A stretch of DNA of 64,000 bases from Salvelinus alpinus (lineage: Eukaryota > Chordata > Actinopteri > Salmoniformes > Salmonidae): positions 33,534,093-33,598,092 of the forward strand of contig NC_092090.1 of assembly GCF_045679555.1 (NCBI RefSeq), given 5' to 3'. Made by a program: the position numbers and the translations under genes. Shown here piece after piece: positions 47,728-59,721 of the stretch. Each line of letters begins with the position of its first letter. The first letter of the stretch is position 1. The notes under the pieces were generated by a model. It was not told where the DNA came from, made no database searches, and worked only from the letters and a program-made list of their open reading frames with translations.

Positions 47728-48976
47728 TGTATACTGTCGCTAAGAAAGTAATGCTAAGTGTGTGTTGGGCTACTAACATCTTACTACACATGTGCCTCAC
47801 CCTAATAATTTGGTCTATTTACCCCTCTTACTTTTGCCATCTGTTCTGACTTGGTGATGCACATGTAGCCTATAACCTGTTTTAGAGAAATGTAATCATC
47901 AAATAATGTAAGAGCTTTCATTGACTACTTATATGCCCCCTTTTATTTATCCTACGGTTCTGACTGGGTGTCCAGGGAGAACACTGTAAAAACGGCCCAT
48001 GTTTTGAATTCTGTCGCTGTACATTTCAAAAGTGCTTAACAAATAGTTATATTGACTACATCCATCTTAGCTCGCTCATTAATGTCTTAATCGAAATTAA
48101 GGATTGCCTCTTATCCCCTTGTTGTCCCCTTATGCCATAGTTTGTACATCTCAATTGTCATTAGATACCACATTTGTTTAAGCAAGTCAGCCATATCAGC
48201 TATGTCTTTTTCGCTGCCAGACAAGGCTTCGCTGATAGCCAGCTGTAGCAGTGGTAAGATGTTGGGACTGCTGTTGGGACAGCTTTATGTAGGCCCTAAC
48301 AGTTTGTGGGAACCATTTGTCACCGTTATAGTGCAATTAATGTATTGTTTAGTGTTATGTTGTGTTTTGGATTTGCTGGCATGCATCCCACTTTTAATTG
48401 TTTTTGCCCCACCAAGATTTGCATGCTAAAATCACCACAGCGAACAACTTTCTGAGATAGAAATCTGTTACTGGCCTCGAAGATTAATTTGAAAGATATT
48501 CTTAGACCAACAAGTCACATTCAAATAAAATGGTAATTGGGACAAAAAGGGAAATGAAGCTTTTAAAACAAGCCAGACAATGGAGTGTACTTTGCAAAAG
48601 ACAGTGATCATTGGAGATGTGAGCGAAATAATTATTTTCTGACATTCTGCGCAGCTTTTAGCACTCCGCTCCGTCTACAATCTACATTGTAGGCCTACTC
48701 TTTACACATTATGTTAAATAGTAGGCTAAGTCTACCTACATATTTATTGAAAAAGGCTATGGCAAATAGAAATAGGTAGGTCATTTGGCGTGTCGCCCGG
48801 CTGTGAGCTGCACCAGTGGTGCCAGTCATGTTCAAATAGGTTAAACTATCTCCTATAAAAAATGTAAACATACAGAAACTATCGTCTGCCACATCACAAG
48901 GTCGTTGCCATGACGATGTCTGTCAAGCATCTTTATTTCCGATTATATCGTAATATGGCCCAACCCTAGTTTGAAC

Positions 48977-49701
48977 CATTTATTCTGCCTCTGTACCCTG
49001 AGACCCACTTAGCTCTGGTCTGTGGTATTGGCCTCACCCCAGGCTCTGTCACAAAGGGTAATAATAAAGATGTTTTATTAATCTCCCAGGGGATGACCTT
49101 GTTTTGCTTGTTGTATAAGCAGGGAGGGGATTGTGCAGCCATAAAAATAATTCAAATGTATTTTCAGTTTGAGTTATTGTACACATTATTGTGAATATAC
49201 ATGTTGAAATGGTTAATTCCTTTGTGCAAATGTAAAATGTTTTCCATGCCTGAGTGTGTGTAAATGGGGACCACAGTAGGGTGAGTGATAAGATGGATCC
49301 TCTCTAACAGGTTCACCAGTCTCTAAAATGTTCCTGCCATGGCATGCCCAAATAAATGGATTCTGAAAGCTATGATTTGAGGCTCCCCAGTCTGTTTCCA
49401 TGGCAACAAGGTTTGCCGCAGTAGTGAAAAGAAGAGGAACCAATCTGGGTAATTTCTGTGTGCAGTGGTGGTGTGCTGCAATGTTTACATTAAGCTCCCC
49501 AATTCAATGTGCTCAGTCAAGAAGGCTGAAATGTCTGAAAATTTGCATTTATTCTAATTCCAAGCCATGGCTACATTTAACTGGGCACATGTGATGCTGC
49601 CTTGGTTTTTAGGAGAATAAGGCATATGAGACATTGGCTACAACTGAAGGGCACAGTGTTTGTTATCTCTTATTCAATACGCCAGCGAAACAACATCATT
49701 T
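48977..49701. other. Non-repetitive interval
   Basis: No gene or element recognised. Confidence 0.4.
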
Positions 49702-51282
49702 TACAGTGGCTTGCGAAAGTATTCACCCCCTTGGCATTTTTCCTATTTTGTTGCCTTACAAATTTGATTTACACAACATGCCTACCACTTTGAAGATGCA
49801 AAATTATTTTTTATTGTGAAACAAAAAAGAAATAAGACAAAAAAACTGAACTTGAGCATGCATAACTATTCATCCCCCCCACCAAGAATCTATACTTTGT
49901 AGAGCCACTGTTTGCAGCAACTACAGCTGCAGGTCTCTAAGCTTGGCACATCTAGCCACTGAGATTTTTGCCCGTTCTGCTCCAGCTCCTTCAAGTTGGA
50001 TGGGTTCCGCTGGTGTACAGCGATCTTTAAGTCATACAACAGATTCTCAATTGGATTGAGGTCTGGGCTTTGACTAGGTCATTATTTAAATGTTTCCCCT
50101 TAAACCACTTAAGTGTTGCTTTAGCAGTATGCTTAGGGTCATTGTCCTGCTGGAAGGTGAACCTCTGTCCCAGTCTCAAATCTCTGGAAGACTGAAACAG
50201 GTTTCCCTCAAGAATTTCCCTGTATTTAGTGCCATCCATCATTCCTTCAATTCTGACCAGTTTCTCAGTCCCTCCTGATGAAAAAAATACCCACAGCATG
50301 ATGCTGCCACCACCATGATGTTCCAGAGGTGTTGGGTTTGCGCAAGAGATAGCGTTTTCCTTGATGGCCAAAAAGCTAAATTTTATTCTCATCTGACCAG
50401 AGTAGCTTCTTCCATATGTTTCGGGAGTCTCATCTCGGGTTGATGAGAGATGTTGGGTTTGCGCCACATGCCTTTTGGCAAACCACAAACATGTTTGCTT
50501 ATTTTTTTCTTCAAGTAATGGCTTTTTTTCTGGCCACTCTTCCGTAAATCCCAGCTCTGTGGAGTGTACGGCATAAAGTGGTCCTATGGACAGATACTCC
50601 AATCTCTGCTGTGGAGCTTTGCAGCTCCTTCAGGGTTATCTTTGGTCTCTTTGTTGCCTCTCTGATTAATGCCCTCCTTGCCTGGTCTGTGAGTTTTGGT
50701 GGGCGGCCCTCTCTTGGCAGGTTTGTTGTGGTGCCATAATCTTTCAATATTTTAATAATGGATTTAATGGTAGTCCGTGGGATGTTCAAAGTTTCAGGAT
50801 ATTTTTTTATAACCCAACCCTGATCTGTACTTCTCTACAACTTTGTCCCTGACCTATTTGGAGACCTCCTTGGTCTTCATGGTGCCGCTTGCTTGGTGGT
50901 GCCCCTTGCTTAGTGGTGTTGCAGACTCTGGGGCCTTTCAGAACAGGTGTATATATACTGAGATCATATGACGGATCATCTGACACTTAGATTGCACAGA
51001 GGTGGACTTTATTTAACTAATTATGTGATTTCTGAAGGTATTTGGTTGCACCAGATCTTATTTAGGGGCTTCATAGCAAAGGTGGTGAATACATATGCAT
51101 ATACTTTAAAAAAAAAATATATATATATATTTTGAAACAAGTTTTTCACTTCACCAATTTTGACTATTTTTTGTATGTCCGTTACATGAAATCCAAATAA
51201 GAATACACTTAAATTACAGGTTGTAATGCAACAAAATATGAAAAATGCCAAGGGGGATGAATTCCTTTGCAAGGCACTGGAA
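49702..51282 (-). mobile_element. Tc1-like element, same family as 26777-28392
   Basis: Left end TACAGTGGCTTGCGAAAGTA and right end ctttgcaaggcactg are inverted. The right TA is mutated (GA). An AT run (51106-51130) has expanded inside the right arm. Confidence 0.9.
49905..50880 (-). pseudogene. Tc1-like transposase, several frameshifts
   Basis: The start codon is at 50880 on the minus strand. The N-terminal helix-turn-helix region is legible in pieces (MNIPRTTIKSIIKILKDYG, then LTDQARRALIREATKRPKIT in 50511-50789). The catalytic half (50027-50602) has HGGGSIMLWVFF and [16 protein letters not shown], but the frame changes at least twice between them. The SPDLNPIEN box is out of frame. It is dead, and more decayed than the related copy at 27188. 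Confidence 0.85.
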
Positions 51283-52455
51283 ATGCACTTCAATATACTG
51301 TAGATGTATAATGACCTTTTCTCCCCCCCAAGGGCTTTGACACCTTAGCTGATGACAATACATATATCTCACCTATGAAATTATCTTTGCATATTCTGGA
51401 AAAAAGACATTGGTAGTGCATGATGAAGTGAATACAGTAACAGTGTGCAGATTAGTGCTGCAGCAGCAGCCTCTGTAAAACCTGAAGTGGAGTTAATGTC
51501 CTTGTAGTCTGCATTTCCCCACCACCTATACTGTGAAACGTTCCCTCCTTTTTTTCCGATTTCCTTTAAATGTGTAATGTACACATCATCCAGTGGCAGT
51601 TCCAGCCGACGCTGCAAAACCACAAATACATCTCTCTGCTCTCCTCTCCCAGCCGCTCTGCTTCACTCTTGGGTTTCTGATTTCACATTTTAATTTTACT
51701 TTCAGTATGTACTAAATTGACCACCAGAAATGTGAAACTTTGTATGTAAGCGACCTGCCCCCAGGGAGGTCAACGGAGACCCTGGCAGCCCAGAGCTTTG
51801 TGGTGGTGTCTTTTAGAATAAGTGGAGAGAGGAAGGGAAAGGGGGGAAAAGGGAGCGGTAGCGGTTTAATGAGAGCTGACGGGTGCCGGAGCAGGCATGG
51901 AGAGCAAGGGACTAGTGCCAGAGGAGGGGAGGGAGGTGTTTTTGCCCTAGGTGGCTCCCCTCGCCTGGGGACTCTCTGGGCTTTCAGGGTGGATTCATCA
52001 CCGGCCGGGCCACTGCCTCCACTGGGCCGCATTAGGATTAAGGCTGCTATTTCAGGACACTATGGCTAGGATACCTATGGAGGAAGGGATGTGATGTTCT
52101 CTGCAGCACGTAGCCTACACAGTTTGCTGGGCTCTGATGGCTTATCAGCCCAATTCCATTAAAAAGGGAGAGATTGACACATTTTCCAGGGTCTCTCTTT
52201 TCGACAGAATATTTCATATCATTTAAAGTAGAGAAGCTAGTGGGAAGGACCTATTTTTTGTACAGCGTTAAAACCACCTAGAGTCGATTGACACATCTAA
52301 GTTACATCTAAGTTTCATAACAAAAAAATCCCCATCAAAATCTGTCAGTTTCAGCTAGAGATGTTTTTTAGCATTTTTGGGGTTGATTTATTTTTTGACT
52401 GTCCTTTTTGTTATGTATGAATGTGTTATTCAATGTGCAGAAAATCCTGTGTTTC
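51283..52455. other. Non-repetitive interval
   Basis: GC-richer at 51740-52070, where long frames on both strands overlap without splice sites or recognisable domains. No call is made. Confidence 0.4.
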
Positions 52456-53865
52456 TACAGTGCATTCACAAAGTATTCAGACCCCTTGACATTTTCCACA
52501 TTTTGTTACGGGACAGGCTTATTCTTTTCCTCATCAATCTACACACAATACCACATAATGACAAAGCAAAAACAGTTTTTTTGAATTTTTGCAAATGTAT
52601 TGAAAAACAGAAATACCTTATTTACATAAGTATTCAGACCCTTTGCTATGAGACTCGAAATTGAGCTCAAGTGCATCCTGTTTCCATTGATCATCCTTGA
52701 GTTGTTTCTACAACTTTATTGGAGTCCACTTGTGGTAAATTCAATTAATTGGAAATGATTTGGAAAGGCACACAACTGTCTATATAAGGTCCCACAGTTG
52801 ACAGTGCATGTCAGAGCAACAACCAAGCCATGAGGTCGAAGGAATTGTCCGTAGAGCGCCGAGACAGGATTGTGTCGAGGCACCGATCTGGGGAAGGGTA
52901 CCAAAAGATTTCTGCAGCATTGAAGGTCACACTGATATAGCTCAAGAGTTCCTCTGTGGAGATGGGAGAACCATCCACAAGGACAACCATCTCTGCAGCA
53001 CTCCACCAATCAGGCTTTATGATAGTGGCCAGACGGAAGTGACACCTTAGTAAAATGCACATGACAGCCCGCTTGGTCTAAAGGACTCTCAGACCATGAG
53101 AATGATGAAATGAAGATTGATCTCTTTGGCCTGAATGCCAAGCGTCACGTCTGGAGGAAACCTGGCACCATCCCTACGGTGAAGCATGATGGTGGCAGCA
53201 TCATGCTGTGGGGATGTTATTCAGCGGCAGGGACTGGGAGACTAGTCAGAATCGAGGGAAAGATGAACAGTGCAAAGTACAGAGAGATCCTTGATGAAAA
53301 CCTGCTCCAGAGCGCTGAGGACCTCAGACTGGGGGCGAAGGTTCACCTTCCAACACGACAATGACCCTAAGCACACAGCCAAGACAACGCAGGAGTGGCT
53401 TCGGGACAAGTCTCTGAATGTCCTTGAGTGGCCCCGCCAGAGCCCGGACTTGAACCCTATCGAACATCTCTGGAGAGACCTGAAAATAGCTCTGTAGCGA
53501 CGCTCCCCATCCAATCTGACAGAGCTTGAGAGGATCTGCATAGAAGAATGGGAGAAACTCCCCAAATACAAGTGTGCCAAGCTTGTAGCATCATACCTAA
53601 GACTCAAGACTGTAATCGCTGCGAAAGGAGCTTCAAAAAAATACTGAGTAAAGGGTCTGAATACTTATGTAAATGTGATATTTCAGTTTAGAATTTTTTA
53701 TAAATTTGCCAACATTTCGAAAAAACTGTTTTTGCTTTGTCATTATCGGGTATTGTGTGTAGATTTGATGAGGGGAAAAAACTATTTAATACATTTTAGA
53801 ATAAGGCTGTAACGTAACAAAATGTGGAAAATGTCAAGGGGTCTGAATTCTTTCCGAATGCACTA
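52456..53865 (+). mobile_element. Tc1-like element, same family as 31775-33211
   Basis: Left end TACAGTGCATTCACAAAGTA and right end ctttccgaatgcacta are inverted and TA-bounded. A TATA-like tatataagg lies near 52781-52789, about 45 bp before the transposase ATG. Confidence 0.92.
52830..53646 (+). pseudogene. Tc1-like transposase, deleted and frameshifted
   Basis: ATG at 52830, then MRSKELSVERRDRIVSRHRS and a helix-turn-helix start, ending at a stop near 52960. Sequence between the DNA-binding region and the catalytic core is missing relative to a 340-codon gene. The core resumes with MKIDLFGLNAKRHVWRK (53110-53364), and in another frame [20 protein letters not shown] and [11 protein letters not shown] (53270-53497). 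The position after NPIE is His instead of Asn. Confidence 0.88.
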
Positions 53866-55039
53866 TGTCAAACGGTTTTGTTATAATTCAGTCTTATGTG
53901 ATGTATATAAGTAAGGGACGTTCTGTACCTTGGAAATAATGGACGACGCGCTGAGTCCCTTTGCATAGTTCATTTTTCCAAGGTAATGTACAGAATGGAG
54001 GGTGTATCCAGCTTATACCACAGTTGCCAAAGAAAACAATATGAATGCACACATTTGCCGGTAGAAATACTTATTTTCGTTGATATTTCAATTTTTCAAA
54101 GGAAATGCATACTTTTTCATATTTTGCTTGCTAGAGATGCGACTCAGTCGCTCGTTTTATATGTTCCCTTTCCATGTTCATTGGCAACATTCTTATCCCT
54201 TGCTTGCTTTCTTGCTACGGCTACATAGTCACTACCTCTGGAGCCGGAATAACAGCAACATTTATTCCTTTGCAATTGTTTAAGCTATGTATCCCGCTTA
54301 TACCACAATTGCCAAAGAAAACAATACTAAGCACACATTTATCGGTAGAAATAATATTTTTTCATTGATATTTTCATTTATATAAGTGAATTCATACTTT
54401 ATAATACGTTGCTTGCTAGAGACGCGACCCAATCATTGCCGTGCTCGCTGGCAACAATCCAGCCAGCTATGGCTAACACAGTCACGACCTCTGCAGCCAG
54501 AAGAACAGCAAAGTAGTTATTTTCTCTTGACATTCATTTGGATACACCCATAACAATGGCTGATAATGCCCAATTTTGCCTGGCATAGCTAGAAATGTTT
54601 GCCTTCTCGTAAGGACACTCGTCAAAACTGACTGTTAATTATGAGGAGATCGCGTTGCATATCGAACACTAGGCTAGAAGCTGGCTAAATAGTTTGTTGC
54701 TAGCAGACCTGCCAATATGACAACCGAAAACAGCTGGTCAAACTAGAAACATGTGGGAGGATTTGACAGCATAGTGGCACTTACGTCACGACTGCAACAG
54801 TAGGGACCAGAGAAATGCATGTTCATCACTCACCACGTTAACTCCAGAAGCTCAAAAAGCTATGTTTTTTTCATCGTTGGACCTGTGTTTACAATGTATC
54901 CAATTTAAGTTTGTGTAGTTGTTGGTTTAGCATTCTGTAGCAAGTACAGTCTGCATGTGTAGGCGCATATTGCGTCATTATTGCAAGGTGTCCCGATATC
55001 TTTTCCAACTGTCCCGTTAGCTGGTCTTAATGTCCATTC
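53866..55039. repeat. Interval with a diverged ~285-bp direct repeat
   Basis: The segment starting near tatccagcttataccacagt (54002) recurs near 54288 as tatcccgcttataccacaat, with similar downstream text for about 180 bp. No coding frame is convincing. It resembles part of a dispersed repeat that continues after the MITE at 55040-55690. Confidence 0.6.
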
Positions 55040-55690
55040 TATACTGAACCAAAATATAAACGCAACATGCAACATTTTCAACGATTTTACTGTGTTACAG
55101 TTCATATAGGGAAATCAGTGAATTGCAATAAATTCATTAGGCCCTAATCATTGGATTTCACATTAATGGGCAGGGGCGCAGCCAGGGAGGAAATAGGCCT
55201 GGGAGGAAATAGGCCCAACCACGTGGGAGCCAGGCCCAGCCAATCACAATTAGTTTTACCCCACAAAAGGGCTTTATTACAGAGAGAAATACTCCTCAAT
55301 TTCATAAGCTGTCCGGGTGGCTGGTCTCAGATGATCCTGCAGGTCCTGGGCTGGCGTGTTTACATGTGGTCTGCGGTTGTGAGGCCGGTTGGACCTACTG
55401 AGACATCTGTGGCATTGTGTTGTGTGACAAAACTGCACATTTTAGAGTGGCCTTTTATTGTCCCCAGCACAAGGTGCACCTGTGTAATGATCATGATGTT
55501 TAATCAGCTTCTTGATATGCCACACCTGTCAAGTGGTTTGATTATCTTGGAAAAGGAGAAATGCTCACTACCATATTTGTGCAAAAAATCTGAGAAATAA
55601 GCTTTTTGTGCATCTGGAAAATTTCTGGGATCTTTTATTTCAGCTGGGACCAACACTTTACATGTTGCGTTTATATTTTTGTTCAGTGTA
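55040..55690. mobile_element. Mariner-type MITE
   Basis: Ends TATACTGAACCAAAATATAA and its complement (tatatttttgttcagtgta) are inverted repeats with TA at both edges. This is a common nonautonomous salmonid element of about 650 bp. A short tandem duplication (gggaggaaataggcc) lies at about 55184-55214. Confidence 0.88.
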
Positions 55691-56844
55691 GAATGCCTTT
55701 CTAGCCAATCAGAAATTAGTATTCAACAATGCTGTGGTATAAAGTGTAATATTGGGATGCAAACTCAAAATTGTGTACATTTCAACTCAGTATCTGATAT
55801 GGTACAGGCATCTTCTTTTTTTGTTGCCCTTAACCGTTTGTGTGGGGTGTATACTTTTGTTTCAAAGTAGATTTGTTTAAGACTACCGAGGAACACTTAG
55901 TGTGATCCTGATTTAGCCCACTGCAGTAAAAGGTTAAGAGAGAAAGTCGACCAGTTGGACTGTATTGTAACCTGACTCATTTAGCTGGTCTGTGTCTGTG
56001 GGTGCATTAAATATCTCAATGTTGCTACTGAAAGAGTTTTTAAAGTAGGCTAACAATTTGGGAAAGGTTATGAGAGGGATGTTTCCTCTTATCCCCTCAA
56101 TGGTTTGCAGTAATGAATTACAGGGTCATCTACAAGGCTAATCGACATCAATGGCTCAAACAGACACAGGCTGTCCAGTGCCCTGGAGTCAGTCGCCTGG
56201 GGTCAAAGCCTAGGGGTCAGAGGTCAGCCTACAGAGAAACATTTCAGCTCTGACGATCAAATACCTGCAGATTTATAAATCATGGATATGAATGAATGCT
56301 CAATTGTTTTAATAATTGAGACCAACTGAAACCCAAGTAACTTATTGTTAATCAATGATGTACAATTACTTTTCATTCATACATCACATTTTTATTAATT
56401 CGGTTGCATTTTGTATGGATTACTTTTTCTGAGGACATTAAATGATACATGCAATTTACATTTTTGGCCTTTCTGGTATATCTCATTAAAATGTGTGATG
56501 ATGACTAAGACATTCAACACACACAAACACAATCACACACACACCAAGATGCATCCTGCTCTGCTCTGGTAGACAGCTCCGGTTGTATGTCTCAGAAGTG
56601 ACTATGGAGCTTTGCTTCCTCTTAGTTAAACAAACAGTGACTCCGTACCAATATGACATGGTTCACTGGGCTTGTATCAGAGTTACCAGAGAGTCGTTGT
56701 TTCAACAGTAGAATACTTCAACTTTGTATGTAATGTTTACGGTCCGTTAGTCTGCACCTCGTATACTTTCTGGGTGTGTGTCTCCAGCTCCTACCTGACT
56801 AAAGCCAAAAGGTTAGCAGGAATATGCAACTTCTACTGTGTACC
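55691..56844. other. Non-repetitive interval
   Basis: No gene or element terminus recognised. Confidence 0.4.
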
Positions 56845-58395
56845 TACAGTCGTGGCCAAAAGTTTTGAGAATGACAGAAATATTAATTTCCACAAAGTTT
56901 GCTGCTTCAGTGTATTTAGATATTTTTGTCAGATGTTACTATGGAATACTGAAGTATAATTACAAGCATTTCATAAGTGTCAAAGGATTTTATTGACAAT
57001 TACATGAAGAGTCAATATTTGCAGTGTTGACCCTTCTTTTTCAAGACCTCTGCAATCCACCTTGGCATGCTGTCAATTAACTTCTGGGCCACATCCTGAC
57101 TGATAGCAACCCATTCTTGCATAATCAATGCTTGGAGTTTGTCAGAATTTGTTGTTTTTTGTTTGTCCACCCGCCTCTTGAGGATTTACCACAAGTTCTC
57201 AATGGGATTAAGGTCTGGGGAGTTTCCTGGCCATGGACCCAAAATATCAATGTTTTGTTCCCCGAGCCACTTAGTTATCACTTTTGCCTTATGGCAAGGT
57301 GCTCCATCATGCTGGAAAAGGCATTGTTCGTCACCAAACTGTTCCTGGATGGTTGGGAGAAGTTGCTCTCGGAGGATGTGTTGGTACCATTCTTTATTCA
57401 TGTCTGTGATCTTAGGCAAAATTGTGAGTGAGCCCACTCAATTGGCTGAGAAGCAACCTCACACATGAATGGTCTCAGGATGCTTTACTGTTGGCATGAC
57501 ACAGGACTGATGGTAGCGCACACCTTGTCTTCTCCGGACAAGCTTTTTTCCGGATGCCCCAAACAATCGGGAAGGGGATTCATCAGGGAAAATGACTTTA
57601 CCCCAGTCCTCAGCAGTCCAATCCCTGTACCTTTTGCAGAATATCAGTCTGTCCATTATGTTTTTCCTGGAGAGAAGTGGCTTCTTTGCTGCCCTTCTTG
57701 ACACCTGGCCATCCTCCAAAAGTCTTCGCCTCACTGTGTGTGCAGATGCACTCACACCTGCCTGCTGCCATTCCTGAGCAAGCTTTGTACTGGTGGTGCC
57801 CCAATCCCACAGCTGAATCAACTTTAGGAGACGGTCCTGGCGCTTGCTGGACTTTCTTGGGCACCCTGAAGCATTCTTCACAACAATTGAACCGCTCTCC
57901 TTGAAGTTCTTGATGATCCGATAAATGGTTGATTTAGGTGCAATCTTACTGGCAGCAATATCCTTGCCTGTGAAGCCCTTTTTGTGCAAAGCAATGATGA
58001 CGGCACGTGTTTCCTTGCAGGTAACCATGGTTGACAGAGGAAGAACAATGATTCCAAGCACCACCCTCCCTTTGAAGCTTCCAGTCTGTTATTTGAACTT
58101 AATCAGCATGACAGAGTGATCTCCAGCCTTGTCCTCGTCAACACTCACACCTGTGTTAACGAGAGAATCACTGACATGTCAGCTGGTCCTTTTGTGGCAG
58201 GGCTGAAATGCAGTGGAAATGTTTTTGGGGGATTCAGTTAATTTGCATGGCAAAGAGGGTCTTTGCAATTAATTGCAATCCATCTGATCACTCTTCATAA
58301 CATTCTGGAGTATATGCAAGTATCATACAAACTGAGGCAGCAGACTTTGTGAAAATTAATATTTGTCATTCTCAAAACTTTTGGCCACAACTGTA
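56845..58395 (-). mobile_element. Tc1-like element of a fourth family
   Basis: Ends TACAGTCGTGGCCAAAAGTT and its complement (aacttttggccacaactgta), TA-bounded. Subterminal text (tttgagaatgacagaaatatt / complement) extends the inverted repeat to about 40 bp. Confidence 0.95.
57012..58028 (-). pseudogene. Tc1-like transposase, three nonsense codons
   Basis: Reads from MVTCKETRAVIIALHKKG to KKKGQHCKY in a single frame of 1017 nt with no indel. It has helix-turn-helix text (KSTIYRIIKNFKESG), a first catalytic D in FPDESPSRLFG (the usual preceding Ser is Pro), a second in FQHDGAPCHKAK and E in [11 protein letters not shown]. Internal stops: TGA after ETIHV (a TGG-like position), TGA soon after in GCFSAN, and TAA directly after IENLW. 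The HDGAPCH box separates this family from the HDNDPKH families in the window. Confidence 0.92.
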
Positions 58396-59454
58396 TGTTG
58401 TTATGTGTGTTTGGTGTGCCAGGTGTCTTTTAAAAACGAGATGATTCATCTGAATTTGAGCATATTGGCAACGCAATGCAGTTTTACAAGTCTGTGAGAG
58501 AATAAGAAACCTCCTTCCTCTACCCCCCCCCCCTCCCCCCATTTACTCACAAAGACAAACACTCCAGTAATAGATCTCGAACCATGTCACAGTGAGAAAA
58601 CAGCTTCTCCGCTCGAGGGCCAATCAGACCCACAGAAATCATTTAGAGCTGTTATCCTGCAGAGGGCAGAGTTTTACTACTTGTAAGTTTGAATATACTG
58701 CTCAGAGACTAGAATGCCCCCAGCCCTGAGAGGACCGTTGTTGCTGCAGATTCCTCTCCCAACAGACTGACTGGTACACAAAATTATTCACATTTGTGAA
58801 TTGCTGTTTTTGTTGTTGGTGCAATGGAAATGGAAAGGGAACTGTTTCCTCTGTAGAAGACATGCATGATTGATGTCTCTTTAATGTCTTTCTATTCACA
58901 GGGAGGGGATTGTTTGGGAAAGAGGATGTTGGGTGAGAACAGAGAGAGAGAGAGAGATGATACACTGTGAACAGAGAGAGGCTAATTCAATGAAGCTCTG
59001 TGAGATGAACGAAGCGGCAGGCTGGCAGCAGCTATTAAAATCTGCATAGAAATGTTATTCCATTACTTCCTCATGCAAAGGGGCCCCGCTGTGAAACATG
59101 GAGTAGAGAAGACAGTGCCCAGTGAACCATGGCTCTATTCTAACCATTCTCCCAGTCTGATCCTCTTCGAGCACCTTCTTCTTGCAGGGCTCTCGCCGCG
59201 TGGCTTCTCACTGCAGTAATTGCCCGAGCAGAGCAGATGCCAGGAGATTTAATTAACTCAAATCGACATTCCAGTGTGTGCCACGGGATTTTTTTTTGCC
59301 AATCAGACTGGTAGGGATCTTTAGAGCGTAATAGAGGGAGATAGAGAGAGGATATAGAGTATACCCCTATTCTACTTCAGGGTGATGAGAAACTGGTTTT
59401 TTTCAAGTCATTTTTCCCTGATCGAGCCAGAGAATGGGGAGGACAAAAAATGTA
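58396..59454. other. Non-repetitive interval
   Basis: A short C-rich run is at 58522-58540. No gene recognised. Confidence 0.4.
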
Positions 59455-59662
59455 AGTTGTATTGTCACATACTCTGGATAGGTCCAGTGAAATGTGTTGT
59501 TTTACAGGGTTAACCGTAGTAGTACAGTTTCCCTGGAGCAAATTAGGGTTAAGTGCCTTGCTCAAGGGCACATCAACAGATGTTTCACCTTGTCTGCTTG
59601 GGATTTCAAACCAGCGACCTTTCAACTACTGGCCCAACACTCTAAATGCTAGGCTACCTGCC
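59455..59662 (-). mobile_element. tRNA-related SINE, minus orientation
   Basis: On the minus strand the head reads ggcaggtagcctagcattta and then a B-box-like ggtttgaaatccc, as in a widespread fish tRNA-derived repeat. The body (aagtgccttgctcaagggca and upstream) matches the same repeat. Not a functional tRNA. Confidence 0.7.
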
Positions 59663-59721
59663 ATCTTTAAATGGGAGTAGAGGCAGAGAGCAAAATAAGT
59701 GCAGTACCAGTCTGCTAAGAC

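Larger units (their letters stand above)
43505..48968. mobile_element. Possible 5.46-kb hAT-like composite
   Basis: The left edge TAGGGTTGGGTGATG and right edge CATATTACG-side complement (ccaaccctA) share a 10-bp inverted terminus TAGGGTTGGG, the (C/T)AGGG start typical of hAT. Flanking octamers gttttaac (43497-43504) and gtttgaac (48969-48976) match at 7 of 8. The interior holds an LTR-like repeat, a Sleeping-Beauty-type copy and long AT-rich stretches. No hAT transposase frame is visible, so it would be nonautonomous or decayed. Confidence 0.5.

Noticed and set aside
51712..52069. Overlapping 106- and 109-codon frames on both strands
   Set aside because: GC-rich composition explains the open frames. 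No splice sites, domains or repeat-family match were seen.
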